Part shown: in pieces, positions 25,459 to 38,475 of the stretch
How positions within the stretch are numbered: the first letter of the stretch is position 1
Layout of the letters: each line of letters begins with the position of its first letter
From: Hydractinia symbiolongicarpus
Lineage: Eukaryota; Cnidaria; Hydrozoa; Anthoathecata; Hydractiniidae
Assembly (NCBI RefSeq): GCF_029227915.1
Contig: NC_079879.1
Coordinates: 24,804,501-24,868,500 of the forward strand
Length of the DNA: 64,000 nucleotides
Direction of reading: 5' to 3'
Translations under genes and position numbers: made by a program
Notes under the pieces: generated by a model
The model's database searches: none
Told to the model about the DNA's origin: nothing
The model's input: the letters and a program-made list of their open reading frames with translations, nothing else

Positions 25459-27148
25459 TAACCATACACTCTTTTATATTCTTAACCTCCGTCAGTGATT
25501 TGAAATATTCCCTCTTCTCTTTCCCTGTACATACATAAATACTCTTCAGCGCATACTTGACAACGGATCAAACCATTTTTAAAAATTCGTAGATGTAAAT
25601 GAGATAATGTACATCACAAAATCTCTAAAAAACTTCATTTTTCTCATGATAAAATGAAACGTTATAAAATTTTAGATGACGTCATAATTATTATAATTTA
25701 TGAAATTCGGGAAAGGTGTATTTCCTAAAGATTTTTGTTATCTATTTTTTATAAAAAGTCAAAATTAAGAAAATAAGACCAAATTTCTTTTCAGGGAAAT
25801 CATTGGTAAATGACAGTCTCCAGTATGAACCACAGTTAATTTTACTTATCGGCATAAAAGAGAGAATAGGGTAAAAAAAAGAAAGAAACCACCATTCTAA
25901 AGTCACCGCTTTTTACATACGCAACCTAACAACTGATAGAAATTTCGTCTCACTCGTTTTTGATCTGTAACATTGTGTAATCCTTTTTTTCAAAGAAAAA
26001 ATTAAAATTCCATAAAATAACATTAATTTAAACTATCTAGTTACTATGTTCAGTATGATTTGCTCGAATGCAAGTAAATATTTGTACACCTTTTTTTACT
26101 ATTTTAAAACAAGGAAAAAAATCGGCATGATTTCTGGGTGTTATAATACTTTGGGTAGATAAAAACATGACCCTTTATTTATTCAGATAAACTTAACCTG
26201 CATTTTATACTTAAAATATATCAATTCATCCCGATACATCTTTTGGATAGTATCTTTAACGTTTCACGTGAACATGTTCTTAAAACGTTTGCAATAAATT
26301 TAAAAAATTGTGCATTCAAGTGGAACCATTGGGTCAATAGGCGCAGTAGTAAACAAGCTGAGCATGAGTTCTGTTCGAACGAAAAAAAGTACGAAGAAAG
26401 TGAGCAAAAACTGTGATTTTTTGTTTGATTTATTATAATTGTATTGTGGAATATATTAATAGAATATGCATGGATAACAAGTCAGTGACGATATAATGGA
26501 CTTTTAGCTACTGAGAAGAGATAATCTAGTAATAAAATGTTTCCTACTTTACTTACAGGATATATTATTTTTGCTTGAGGTAAGTCTAATTACAAGTATG
26601 CAGAATTAATCATTGTAGCCTCTTTAAGGATTTTGTTGCTAAACTTTTCCGATTACATTTTAAATTTCCAATATATCGTGTATCGTGATGATTCGCATTT
26701 TGATAAACCTTTTACACATTCGAACTGATGCATGCATAGCGATGCAATGGTAAAGATATATTCAAAGAGAACTACTTGTTTTCGTTCGAAAACAAATTGA
26801 TGTCAGATTGGATTAGGAAGTCTAACTTTCTTAAGAAAGCAGGATCTAATTAACATCAAAAACAACAGCACAGTAAGAAGACTTAACAGTGCATTTAGTC
26901 CAATGCACTGCTTAACTACAATATCATTTGCATTTCAATATACAGTTCCAAGCTTTTGCCATACAGAAAGAAGTTTGAATTAACAAAAATGCAAATGTGT
27001 TATTGAAATCTTCATGAAACTAAATGTTTGATTTCTCCTTTGCATAAAATTCATTGGGAAAATATATATTTTCTTGCATATAAGAAACTCAGCAACATTT
27101 TTCAGACAAGACATTATTGATTAGTATGTCCATGTCTTCGATTATAGA
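25459..27148. other. Intergenic, upstream of the LamG gene
   Basis: No coding frame is supported. A TTTTTCAG|ACAAG acceptor-like site near 27105 lies some 40 bases before the ATG at 27149. It could mark a 5' UTR intron or a spliced-leader trans-splice site. Confidence 0.45.
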
Positions 27149-30100
27149 ATGTGGAAGCGTTTGCTTGGTTTCACGATCTGCTTGCTATGTTTTGGTGTTG
27201 TCTATACAGACAGTAAGTTTAATGTTTCTATTTTTGCATTCAACTTTTACTCCGTTTACACAGCAGTCACGGGGCTATTAGTAAAAATGAATACCGCATA
27301 TCTGAAAGACAAGCTTTTATTGTATTTAACTGCTTGTTTTTTGCACACTAGCTAACTTGAAGAGTTTAAGACAAGCTATACCAGTTGCTGTAGTACAAGG
27401 AGGTGCTTTAGCTGGATCGGGCAAAAAAGATATAAAAAATGAAACAACTCTTATATGTAATTCTACGTATCAAAACTGCGCTGATTCGCTTATACGACAA
27501 GCTAAATTTGATAGAAAGTTAAAAAAAGTAAACTCACCATTTAATGTCACAGAGTCTGCATATAACTCTTCGGTTGCTGGAGCATTGGACAACAACAAAG
27601 CAACAGTATTACACAATAAAACCATACATATCATTCGCGACATGTCAGATTTGAAGCCAAACACTGCTAATGTCGTCAAACCTCTAAATAAGACTATGCC
27701 TTCTATTAAAACTATAAACGTATCAGCTCCTACAGGAAACAACATGACAACTAAGGAGATAGAAAATTCCTTTTTGAAAGAGCCTGCATTTAACAGGATA
27801 AACAATTCCTTTAATAACCTTACCATTGAAGCAATGGTAACTAACAAAACCAATTATGTTCCTACATTGTCTATACCAGTTAGCAATAATACTAAAAACA
27901 AGATATTTAATCAGACTGGATCTTTTGTACTGTCAAACTTCGTTAGCAATAATACTGGAAATAAAGCACTTTTTAATGCAACTGATTCTTCTTCACAAAC
28001 AATGCCAGTTAGCAATAATACTGAATATAAAACTTTTCCCCATCAATTTGAATCACAGTTTAACAGAAACCTAACGAACGATATAATATTAACCAATAAC
28101 ACTGACAACAATGGCTTTAATATCACTATGCCATCGTTATCCAAACAGAACGTCATCTTACCGACCTTTAATTTATACGCTACATTTTATAATTCAACTC
28201 GATTAACCAGTCCAACAAACAATACTACAAGTAAAGAGGTACTTAATAATAGAGAAAATAACTCTCAGATGACCGTCTTGACGAACAATGCTTCTTTGGA
28301 CGGACTACTTAACAACAAAGAAAATATTACACAACTGACTAACCAATCAGGACTTGATTTTACTGATAAGAACTTGGTTAAACAAGAACAACTGAATACC
28401 AGTAAACGAGCACAGTTGATGTTACCATCTCACGCGACAAACATATATCTACTTTGGTTAGCTGACAAGATCCATACTATGCGAAAAGAAGGTAGGTTCT
28501 TGTAGCGATGATTAAATGGCTTATTAGTCTTAATTTTACACCTGATTTTACCGCACTGTCGCCGATGAGTTTAAAGCCTTCATCATCTATTTACATAAGT
28601 TTTTGTCCAATTCAACTGTATACCATACAGATGGCTAAAGCTGCTTCCTATTGAGACGTTGTCTCATCACCCATCTGTTCAATTTATAAAATATGGCAGT
28701 GTTTTCTGAATTTTTATTGGTTGTTGTAAGTTGTTCATCTGCAAACACCTAAAAATTGATTTATGTTAATTCTCAAAGCTGTCAAAATGCGGATGTTGCA
28801 AATAAAAAAATTCGATTTCACTTGCCCATATCCAAAATCTCGGCAGCTCCAGCCTTAATAGAAAGCTAACTTAACTTTGAAAGACACAAATATTTGATGT
28901 TAACATTATTGACTCTAATAACAGCATGGCTTGTGGAAAAAAAACTAAGGTTTTTTGCAAACATGCAAAAGAATTAAAGTATTAATTTAGCAAATGTGAC
29001 ATGGAACCGTGGCTATTTTTTAAGAAAAACAACAAATCTGATTTGCTTCATAGAAACAGGCACACGTCGACAGTCAAAATTTTGATACAAACAAAGAAAA
29101 GTTGTAGTTAGCGTAACACTATACCATGCTTGTTTTTACCTAGACAAAGCGGAAAGCAAGGACGACCATGGAATATTAGTGGGTCCATTAGATGATTTAC
29201 CCGATCACCCTAATGGAAATGGACCACAAGATAGAAAAACGAAAGATTTGGAGGGATCATACAACACTGATCCAGTAGGTAAGGATATTCATCTTTTAGA
29301 AGAGCTTGATGTAACACGTTAGCTTGTTCGCTCTCTTCACACCTACTTGGGAGTGTCATCTTTCCCTTACATTTAAAGAAATGGGAATACAAAACAGAGT
29401 CTTCAGTTATTGATACACGAATCGATTTGTTCCTTCCGATACTACAACTCGACTGGTGCATCACATTAAAGTCGCCGCTTTTTTCCTGCTTTCGACTAGT
29501 TGTTTTTAACAAATTTTTTTCAATATGTCAGAATTTCAGCAACGGCTTGCTTTCTTCCAGTTAATAGATATGCTTTATTTCAATGCAGCAAATTCTAAAT
29601 CAATGTTAGAGTGTAGTAGTTTTGAAACCTTTTCAAAACTTTTATGAAAAAGAAAAACAAACATGGCAAAAAAAAACATGACAAAAAATGGTGGAAAAAA
29701 ATTAAAGTAGTTTATTTTTACCAACTCGAATTTTTTTGGTTTTACCACACATAGATTCTTTTAAATTTTCCGCTCTGTTTTCTTTCTTCTTTTAAACCTT
29801 AAAATGGTAACCGCAGCCATTATTACTTCATATCCGCTGTCTGAACATTTCGTTGCTTTGTGCATCGCCTATTCAACAAGTAACTTTTGTATGTACGCAA
29901 TGTCAGCCCGACTATTTGAAAGCAACTAATCAATTCGTGTATCATTAGCTTCAAGCATGTGATGGTGCTTGTTTTAGCAAAAAAGGTTAATGTATGACTT
30001 TATATCACACTACCTTAGGAAAGAAAGGATCGAAACATAAAAAGAAGCGACCGAAACGGGCTACTTATAATTTTGATATCATTGGCACACCTCATGATCA

Positions 30101-33100
30101 CACATACAACTATTTAAGCTCTCACCCTGACACCTACGATGATGAAGTTCAAAAGCCCTTTGATTTTGCCCAACATCAACCACTCATTACAAAGTTATAT
30201 GACTTGACACGCAATCCGAAGCAAGTAATAGCCCAACATAGTGACACATGGGACAAAAATGTACCGCGTTATGACCTTTCTCAACAATACTATACAGGCG
30301 CTATTGATGATTATGACAAGATGCTGAAGCAAGAAATAAGCAATTTAGATCGAAACACAATCCCCAAAGTGGGGACAACATATCCAAATGATGGTATTGA
30401 CACTCCACATGTACCAATAGGCACGCCCTCTATGGCGGGAGTCTATCATGATAACTCTTTGCAGAATATACTGGAACAACATCTAAGTGAGAGTGCACCT
30501 ACCAACACTCAGCCCAATATCGAGCCTTTCCTTGACGTTATTAAAAAGGCAAATGAAAAAAACGTCGAAGGGACCTTTCCTTATTCAACTGAATTTAGTC
30601 CAGAAAATTTAGATACCAGGGGCGCAATACCTACGTCTGGTTTTGCAGAAATGGAACGCAAAGATAGAGATAAACAAATTCAAAGTTTGTTAAATACGTA
30701 CGATCTACAAACAAAGCAAATTGCAAATTTGTACAAAAAAATCATTAGTCATATGACTCCCCAAAACAATGTAGAAGCTAGATCTCTTGGACCTCAACAT
30801 GAAAGATTCCCTGATAACCAATACCAAGAAGAACAAACTTACCATGAGAATCTACCTGACCAAGAAGCTGAGTTTAGAAGTGCTATGCCCTACCCTGAGA
30901 AGGAGAGTGAAGCGTATCCAGAAAAATTGTCAGAAATATCTGAACACGCTGAGCAGGAAAGATATCATAATTATATACCGGATACAGATGGTCATGCCAT
31001 TGAGGGTGTCCCTTATCCATATCCAGAGCAACTAAGAGATCCGGATAGTGATTTTCAGAGAAGAAACAATGAGTATCACAACTTTCATGATGAAAATCCA
31101 TATTATAGAAATTTTCATCGGGATATGCAACAACGAGATGGATATGATAAACCATTTGGTGAAGAGAAGGAGATATACAGACAGGAGGAGGAAGATGATG
31201 TGCTCAAACGACGAAATCTATTTCCACCAACATATGAAGAAAACTTTCAGGATGAAATTATGCCACGGGATCAAGTCCCGAATAATGGGATCATGCGTAA
31301 TAATATAGTAAAGGAATTTTTAAAAATGTATGCACATCAAAACCGAATTCCACCTGAAGACAATGTTCGTAATAACATTGAAACCACACCTTATCAAAAC
31401 GCTATGTTTCCTAATGTAAATTTACCTGTAAACAGAATGAATAGCTTCCAAAATAGTGATGGATACGTGCCAATTCGCCCAGCTTCGGCATTTTTTCCAC
31501 CCCGAACAAACGGCAACCCAATTCAAGGTATAACCGTTCCTAGAAGCAGAACTGCACCTTTATTTAACCAGTTTGCCCCACAACAAATTCAGTCTGCAAT
31601 ACAGGGTGGATCAATGGTTAATATGGGACAACAACCCATTCCTTCACCACAACAAGCAGCTGTTATGACGAACATGGGGACACCAGCGACAATGAGTTTT
31701 AACCAGATGGGTCAAGATCAAGTCAGAAATAATATTGCAGGCCAACAAGGGATCGTGATGTTGATGGTTACAACACCAACAAACACTGACAATGAAAATA
31801 GTGACGAAAATAGAAATGGAAGAAAAGAAATTGTGAAGCATAAAGGTCAGGAGAATATTTATCATTTTTTATTATGTAGTCAAAATTAAGCGTCCCGTTT
31901 AAGAGATTTTCTAAGAGCGTTACGAACAACGGACGTCAGCGCGATTTGATCTCTCCTGCTTTTTCTTTCTATCAAGTTTGTGTACGCATATGAAAACAAT
32001 ATTCCATTCTACGATTTTACAGGCAATAACTTTTGAAACACATAGCTAACGAATAAATTTTTAGAACTTACTCATGATGGCATCAAACGAACAAGCAGTA
32101 ACGTTACAGATGATGAACGTGAGTTTTATTTTAAAACAAATCATTTCGAAGCTTAAAATTCAATTACAACACAAAATTAATTTTGTTTTTCTAATGTAGG
32201 TGACTTCTCCATCAATTTAAAAAAAGCAGCGAATTTTGTATTAAACAATGCTGTAAAAGAAGGAAACATATCATTAATTCAAAGAGCTGAAATTGAAAGG
32301 AAACTCAATCGTTTACTTGATCAAAGATATAAAAACAAAACTAGAGGTATGTAAATTACTCACACCCCAGTGTAAAGTAAGTTACTCACACCCCAGTGTA
32401 AAATTACTTACACCTTAGTGTAAAATATTTTCTGTAATAACATCTTTTTGAATTTTGATTTTCCTTTACGTTAAGAGAAATCTTTTTGGCTTGTAAAATT
32501 TATCGGAATATTTTTAAGAGATTACGATTTTACTGGATTTAAAAAGAAATTGATTTTTTCCTGACCACCTGTTAACTAATGAGTGATCATGAGAAAAGAC
32601 CTGACATAATATAAAATTGTTTATTAACTGTCATAAAACTGAGTAAAAATGATGAAAAGTCACTAACGCATCCAACGCCAGCACAAAATGATTCAGAGAT
32701 ATTACAAAAGAATTCGTCCGAAAAAAATGAAGGAAAATCTAAATTAACTGTATTTTTTATGTACGGAAAAAGAATTTTAAGTTATATTGTATGTTAATTT
32801 TTTTATCTGCTATAAAAACCTGCGACTGTTTTTTTTATTATCATGGGAATTAACTGAATTGTAGCTTGATGGTAGAGAGTATGCTTCTACTGCGGGAGGT
32901 CTTGTGTTTAAACCCCAGTCGAGTCATACCAGAGACTATAAAAGTGTGAATCTATCCTATTTGCTTAGCGATTAGCATGAAAATAGAATTGATATCTTAG
33001 GCGGTTGTAAGTTGAGCGAAAAGCTCAAATTAAAGCTTTAAATGAACTAGGACCATCTTCGCAGGGCCCTCGTTCAGTACCAATAGGAACTGAAGAGGTC

Positions 33101-36100
33101 ATCATGGGTAAATAATTTCAAAAATAAAAATAAAAGACTATTTATTTCAAAATAAAATTGTTTAATTAAGAATCAGCGGATATGACATTTGGATAGAATC
33201 GACGTAGATACATTGAAATTGAAAGTGTTTTTGTTCTGAGAAATTCTTGCAAAGTTTTGTTCATTACAATTCGATCGTACCTCTATTTAGGTGAAATTCG
33301 TGCACAAACAAGAGCAGAAATACCCCGAGCATGGAATGGTACATGTATGGATACTCGACATGACTGTGCCCAGTTTAAAGCTGGAGGAGTGTGTCCATTT
33401 ATGAGAACATTCATGAAGGGAACTTGCACTAAAACATGTAATGATTGCCCTGAAGATAATTGTAAGTTTGGAATTTTATGCATAACGAAATTTCTAAGTT
33501 GTAACACTTTAACTCCAAAATTTGCATTTCTTGTTTCAGTAAAAGGTGTAACCGCAGCGAAGCTATACGACTACATTTTAAAGAAAGGAGCAAGTATAAA
33601 ATTTTCAACTGCAGCTGATTTTTTGGCAAACATCAAAGGTGTTGCTAAATCTCACACGCCAACAGTAACTGTTCAAAGAAAAATTGATTTAAAAACTCCA
33701 AAAAGTAAGAAAATCTAATCCAGTCAAATAGTGGCATTATCGTGCCCGACAATATTTCCAATACGATACTCTTTGGAAAAAATTTCGAAATACTTTGTTT
33801 AGATAGACAAAAATAATTTTTTGAGGCGTTGTTAACAGATGAACACTTTTTCATTTTAGTTCCTGTAGATCCTGTTATGTATCTATCTTTTGATAATGTC
33901 ACAGCCGATGGAGTTGTAAATGATAACTCTGGAAACAATAACAAGGCACTGTTAGAGAAAGGTGCTGCAATGTCACCTAGGATTTTAGGTAAGGAACTTT
34001 TTTAACCCTTATATATTTAGATCTAAGTTGTGGAAGGTAGCTTAGTTTTTTACTTGCTTGCTGTCTTTTAGTTTGTATTGTTATTGCATTTTGCTTCTGT
34101 TATTACTGTAATCATAGTCTCCGTTCTCGTCTTCGTCTTCGTAGTCTGTGTTGTTTTTCATTCTAGTAGTATTTTTAGTCATCTCTGCCGACATTGCCGT
34201 CAATGTGGCACTGCCGTCAACGTTGTGGTTTTTCTAATTGTTCTTATGGCAGTGATTTTAATTTTACCTGTTCTAGGTACTTGTGGGAAAGCCATTGAAT
34301 TAAATGAAGGTAGTGTATCCTGGAGTGGTGACACTTTCAAACGCAAGCCAGATTCTGCAATTTCTATTGCCATGTGGGTAAAAGTTAAAAAAAGTGGTGT
34401 AATCAATTGGTTTGCTAATGGAAAAAAAGGCGATAAAACATTCTATGCTAAATCAAAAGGAACGGCTGTACCAGCAAAGGTTTGGACACATGTTGCTGGA
34501 ACCTTTGATTCGAATACAGGTTAGGAACTCTATTTCAATTTACCGAATGTAAGATCTTATTTGGCAATATAAATTGCAACGGAATATCTCTAAGTTCAAA
34601 ATAAAGTTTCAAGGTGAATGGGTTCATCTGCAGCTATTTCAAATGCCACGTATTTGAATGAGATTTTAAACAAATGGTTTGTCTTTTGCATATTTAAATT
34701 GAGCAATTGCAGTAACTTTTGTGAATGGAAAATGTTTTGAAATTCTTGCATTCATCGAACATATAAAATTTTGCCAATGAGTCTGGCCTCTGAAAGATTT
34801 GTGAACAACTTTCGTGAATCGATGCTTTTGCGCATTTTTTCGAGCATTAAAGTGTACAACTGCTCTTCTTTCTTTTGTATTTTTACAATGCTTTTGTAGG
34901 TTTAGCTAGAATTTACATCAATGGAGATTTAGAAGAAGAGTTACAACAACGTAAAGGAGCCAAGCTAGCTAAGAACTGGTTAGTTAATGGTATCGGAAGT
35001 ACATTTGGAGACGACAGCTTGCATTATGTTGACGAAGTAATGATATATGATCGCGCACTAACAAATAGTGAGGTCCGAATGCTTTTTAACAGATGCATGT
35101 TTAACAGAATGGTCCTGCATTTTGGATTTCAAAAAGGAAACAAGACAAATATCAATGATCAATCTGGTCTTGAAAATAACGGTATTCTAATCGGAGGTGA
35201 GCGTCTTATGAAAAAAAGTGAAAATTTTGTTTTCGTTTATGTAAGGAATACTTACTGCGTCTCCAAGGTAGAACCCTTGAAAGCAAGCGCGGAGTACTAC
35301 ATACTGTAAGAAAATATTTGAATTTTAAAGGCCAAAAACGTTTTAAGAGCAAAATTTAAGCAGTTAAAAGCAGTTGTTATTTTTTCATTTCATTATCTTA
35401 GGAGCTACGCAAAAGTCAAACTGTGATCGTTGTGGAGCATGTCTGGACTTAACAGAAGGACCAGATCCAACCATGAGAATCCAACAAGTTTCTGAGAAAA
35501 ATCTACCCAAGATCAAGCTCTCCATTACCGCTTGGATAAGCTTAAACTCTACAAGGGGTGTTCATAACATATTTACGACGGAAAGCAGTGAAGGTAACAT
35601 AGGCTACCGCTTACAGGTAGTGAATGGAAGAATAAGATGGGCTATTGGGACAGATACTGTGCCTGTCCTGTTTGATAACATGACTACCAGTGTTGTTATC
35701 CCTGAAGCATTATGGACCCATATTATTGTTAGTTATAACAATGAAAATGGCTTGATTAAAATATATGCTAATGGTTTATTAAAATTCAAAGACAATGTAC
35801 CGGAATATAAACGGGAATATTTGCCGACAAATTGGGACAACGACGCCAGCATTGGCGACGCGACGTTAAAGGGTTACATAGATGAATTTATAATGTATAA
35901 CTGGGAGCTTGATGATTCGGAAGCTTTATATGTAAGAAATTATTGCGCTGATCATCCAAAACTTGTACGGTTTACTGTTAGAGTACCCTTAACTAAAAAG
36001 ACAATTGTACCAAGGGCGCAACAGACAGCTCTTAGACAAAACTGGTGGGATGTATATACGAAGTTCGCACGACAGAAAATGCTTCGCGCGAAAAAAGGAA

Positions 36101-36189
36101 CAACTGAGAAAGCTACAAAAAATGTTGCGCTTACACCAAGCAATTCTTTTACTCTCCTGAAACGAAAGAGAAGAAGTTCTGAAGTTTAA
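27149..36189 (+). CDS. Secreted glycoprotein with ShKT and two LamG-like domains
   Basis: Twelve exons: 27149-27212, 27352-28491, 29144-29278, 30019-31845, 32065-32118, 32200-32346, 33291-33461, 33540-33704, 33860-33988, 34277-34519, 34900-35196, 35402-36189. They total 5160 bases and 1719 residues. All eleven introns are phase 1, the usual phase for shuffled extracellular domains. Residues 1-20 form a signal peptide (MWKRLLGFTICLLCFGVVYT). Residues 23-401 are Asn/Thr-rich with about 27 N-glycosylation sequons. RPKR at 457-460 is a furin-like site, followed by a charged Gln/Asn/Tyr-rich region. Residues 1141-1175 are a six-cysteine ShKT domain. Residues about 1240-1424 and 1430-1638 are LamG-like domains, each ending in the typical DEVMIYDRAL or DEFIMYNWEL strand. 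A basic tail ends in KRKRRSSEV. It is probably a matrix or surface-coat protein; no orthologue is recognised. The weakest splice site is the GTCAGG donor after exon 4. Confidence 0.85.
32356..32425. repeat. Short tandem repeat in intron 6
   Basis: Three units of TTACTCACACCCCAGTGTAA (the third TTACTTACACCTTAGTGTAA) lie only about ten bases after the exon 6 donor. Confidence 0.85.
32862..33136 (+). repeat. tRNA-derived SINE, copy B (in intron 6)
   Basis: It matches copy A (15473-15777) along its length: TAGCTTGATGGTAGAGAG for box A, TTTAAACCCCAGTCGAGTCA around box B, then AGAGACTATAAAAGTGTG and ATCTTAGGCGGTTGTAAG, with an A-rich tail. Its box B is more decayed than in copy A. It sits between exons 6 and 7 of the LamG gene. 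Confidence 0.85.
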
Positions 36190-36252
36190 TATCTTGTGTT
36201 ATTGTTTTCACCATGTGGTGTATGAGTCAATTAATTGCAAACGCAAAACAAA

Positions 36253-36258
36253 AATAAA
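36253..36258 (+). terminator. Polyadenylation signal AATAAA of the LamG gene
   Basis: The first AATAAA lies 64 bases after the stop codon at 36189. A second one lies near 36335. Confidence 0.55.
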
Positions 36259-36472
36259 TTATTAGAATAATTTTCTCCTATAATGTAACCCGCTAGAAAC
36301 ACACATCATTTGCTTTTATATTGTTCCAGAATTGTAAATAAAACACGCTTCAAATAAACACAATTTTTAACTTATACATCGGTGTAATCTTCTACATTTA
36401 TTGGTCATGCCACTTATTATCTAAATTCTGTAGGATAATAATACCTCATGGTTGATAATACAGTGAAATACC

Positions 36473-36570
36473 TTAAGGCTAGTTTCCACTTGTCTGGATC
36501 GGACCGGATCAGACCAGGATGGGATCAAATTACAATCCGATCCAGATCCAAGTGAAGATTTCCACTTCTA
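36473..36570. repeat. Possible left end of the Harbinger-like element
   Basis: After a TTA (the usual PIF/Harbinger target) comes AGGCTAGTTTCCACTTG, then GGATCGGACCGGATC-type iterations and AAGTGAAGATTTCCACTT. This is the kind of end expected for the transposase relic starting at 36611. No matching right end was found, so the boundary is tentative. Confidence 0.4.
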
Positions 36571-36610
36571 AAAGAGCGCGAATTTTCTTTCAAAAAAATT
36601 GTAAACAAAT

Positions 36611-38070
36611 ATGGCTGCAATAAACATTAGAACTTTGCTACTTTTGATAGTTTTAAAGAGACGCATTCAAAGAAGAAAGTTAAGGAATAAATACAAAAAA
36701 AGATGGTGTGTAAGAAAAATTTTCCAAGAAAGAAAACAGAAAGGAGATCTATTAATAAAAGATCTAATCTCTTTGATCACGAGTATTTTTTTAAACAATT
36801 TCGCATGTTACCTGAAAAATACGAAAAACTTATGTGGCACCATTGATTTCTAAATCGAATCTAAAACGTGAAAGCATACACTCATTATTTTTTATAAGAA
36901 TACGGGTAAATTGGGCTCAAGCTCAATTTGCTTAAGATTTTCCCAATTTGAGCCTGAAATTATGCTCAACGAATGCTTAATTTCAAAACTCATTTCATGG
37001 TCTGATACTTGAATGATTTTCAGGTTTTACCTGTCCTGCTAGCTCCTGGACTGAGTTAAACATTTTGTTCCATTTATTTGTACATAGTTTAGTTCAAAAG
37101 ATTATTTCATGCAAAAATGCTGTTTCCTATCACTTAACCTCGTCCTTTGTGTGATACTATTTTTTACACTTGATTTGGACAGAAATGGAAGTGAGGGAAA
37201 AAAAATCCGAGGCTGGGAAATATGCTTAGTATATGCTTATTTTTTAAGCATGTGAGCTTAAGTATGCTTATAAGCTTTATGCTTATAAAAAATAATGAGT
37301 GTATCTGCTGATCAACGTTTGTGCTTAACTTTAAGATATCTAGTGACTGGAGATGCAAAATCTACCATAGCAAGCAGCTATCGCGTGGGACCTACAACAG
37401 TTGGTAGAATTATAAGCGAAACATGCAATGCGAAATGGGAAAAGTTGTTGGGAGCAGGACAGTTAAAATGTCCATCAACGCAAGCAGAATGGAAAAAAAT
37501 AGCTGCAAATTTTGAGAAACTTTGGCAGTTCCCTAACTGTATTGGGACAATTGATGGAAAGCATGTGATAATGCAAGCCCCAGCACGTGGAGGTTCATCT
37601 TTTTTTAATTATAAAAAGACCCACAGCATAGTGCTAATGGCAGTATGCGATGCAGACTACAAGTTTTTATTAGTTGATATTGGTGATAGTGGCCGCCAAA
37701 GTGACGCAGGTGAATTTCCCATGTTTTCGTTGGAGATGAAGCATTTCCTTTAAAAATCAACTTGGTTAAACCTTATCCTCGTAATTTATTAAATGATGGA
37801 AGGCGCATATTTAACTACAGGCTATCAAGAGTTAGGCGAGTAATAGAAAATACATTTGGCATATGCGCATCCAGATTTTGAATCTTTTGCAGGTCCATAA
37901 TTGGCACTGTAAAACACGTTACAGAAATAACAAAAGCAGCAGTAGCCTTGCATATTTTTTTAATGGATGATAGGAAAATGTATTGCCGGTCTGGATTTAG
38001 TGATTGTGTTACAAATGGTATGCTGAAAGAGGGTAGTTGGAGAGATGAAGAGAATTTTATTAGACATTAA
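36611..38070 (+). pseudogene. PIF/Harbinger-like transposase relic
   Basis: Blocks of a DDE_Tnp_4 (PIF/Harbinger) transposase occur in order. The N-terminal block KKRWCVRKIFQERKQ is followed, after a frame change, by DHEYFFKQFRMLPEKYEKL. Then come SADQRLCLTLRYLVTGD and CIGTIDGKHVIMQAP (a catalytic Asp region) from 37295, [19 protein letters not shown] after a deletion and frame change near 37725, then [14 protein letters not shown] ended by an in-frame TGA, and a final KHVTEITKAAVALH and EGSWRDEENFIRH. At least two frame changes, two in-frame stops near 36855, the TGA, and a MITE inserted at 36879-37301 make it inactive. Confidence 0.85.
36879..37301. mobile_element. 423 bp MITE nested in the Harbinger relic
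   Basis: Perfect 20-base terminal inverted repeats, CACTCATTATTTTTTATAAG and its complement, are flanked by TA on both sides (36877-36878, 37302-37303). It has no coding capacity. The interior has smaller mirrored TTAAGC/GCTTAA words. It interrupts the transposase between NVKA and VSADQ, so it arrived after the host element. TA target and short repeats suggest mobilisation by a Tc1/mariner/pogo transposase. Confidence 0.85.
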
Positions 38071-38475
38071 AAGAGTGTCTTCTAACAATTTTACATTGGA
38101 GGCTAAGGAAGTTATGACTGACATTGGATGTGTTTCCTGGCAACAAAATGCAGTGAACTCCACTGCAGACATATTTGAATCATAAGTAAATACTAGAAAA
38201 TGCAAAGTAGCATAAAACATCTTTCTCATAGAGCACAGTCATCAATAATTCCTAAATCTTTTAATATTTTATTACTAAACAATGCTCTTCTGATTTTGTT
38301 CCTTTGTTTTGTTCAAAAAAAGAAAATGGCTTTTCTTTTGTAAGATTTGAGTGGTATCCTACTCAGATGATGTGTTTACGAAACTTTGTCTTTGTAATAT
38401 AACAAACAAGTCTATACGTAATATCAACAAAATTTTAAAGAAAACGAGTTGCAGTATATATTATATAAATTGTTT

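Noticed and set aside
32642-32750. Exon-like frame (SKNDEKSLTHPTPAQNDSE) inside LamG intron 6
   Set aside because: All other introns are phase 1 and exon 6 joins exon 7 directly in phase. This frame would need another phase and lacks a good acceptor.
37295-37753. A living 152-residue Harbinger gene
   Set aside because: The remaining conserved blocks lie downstream in another frame with a nonsense codon, and the N-terminal part lies upstream of a MITE insertion.
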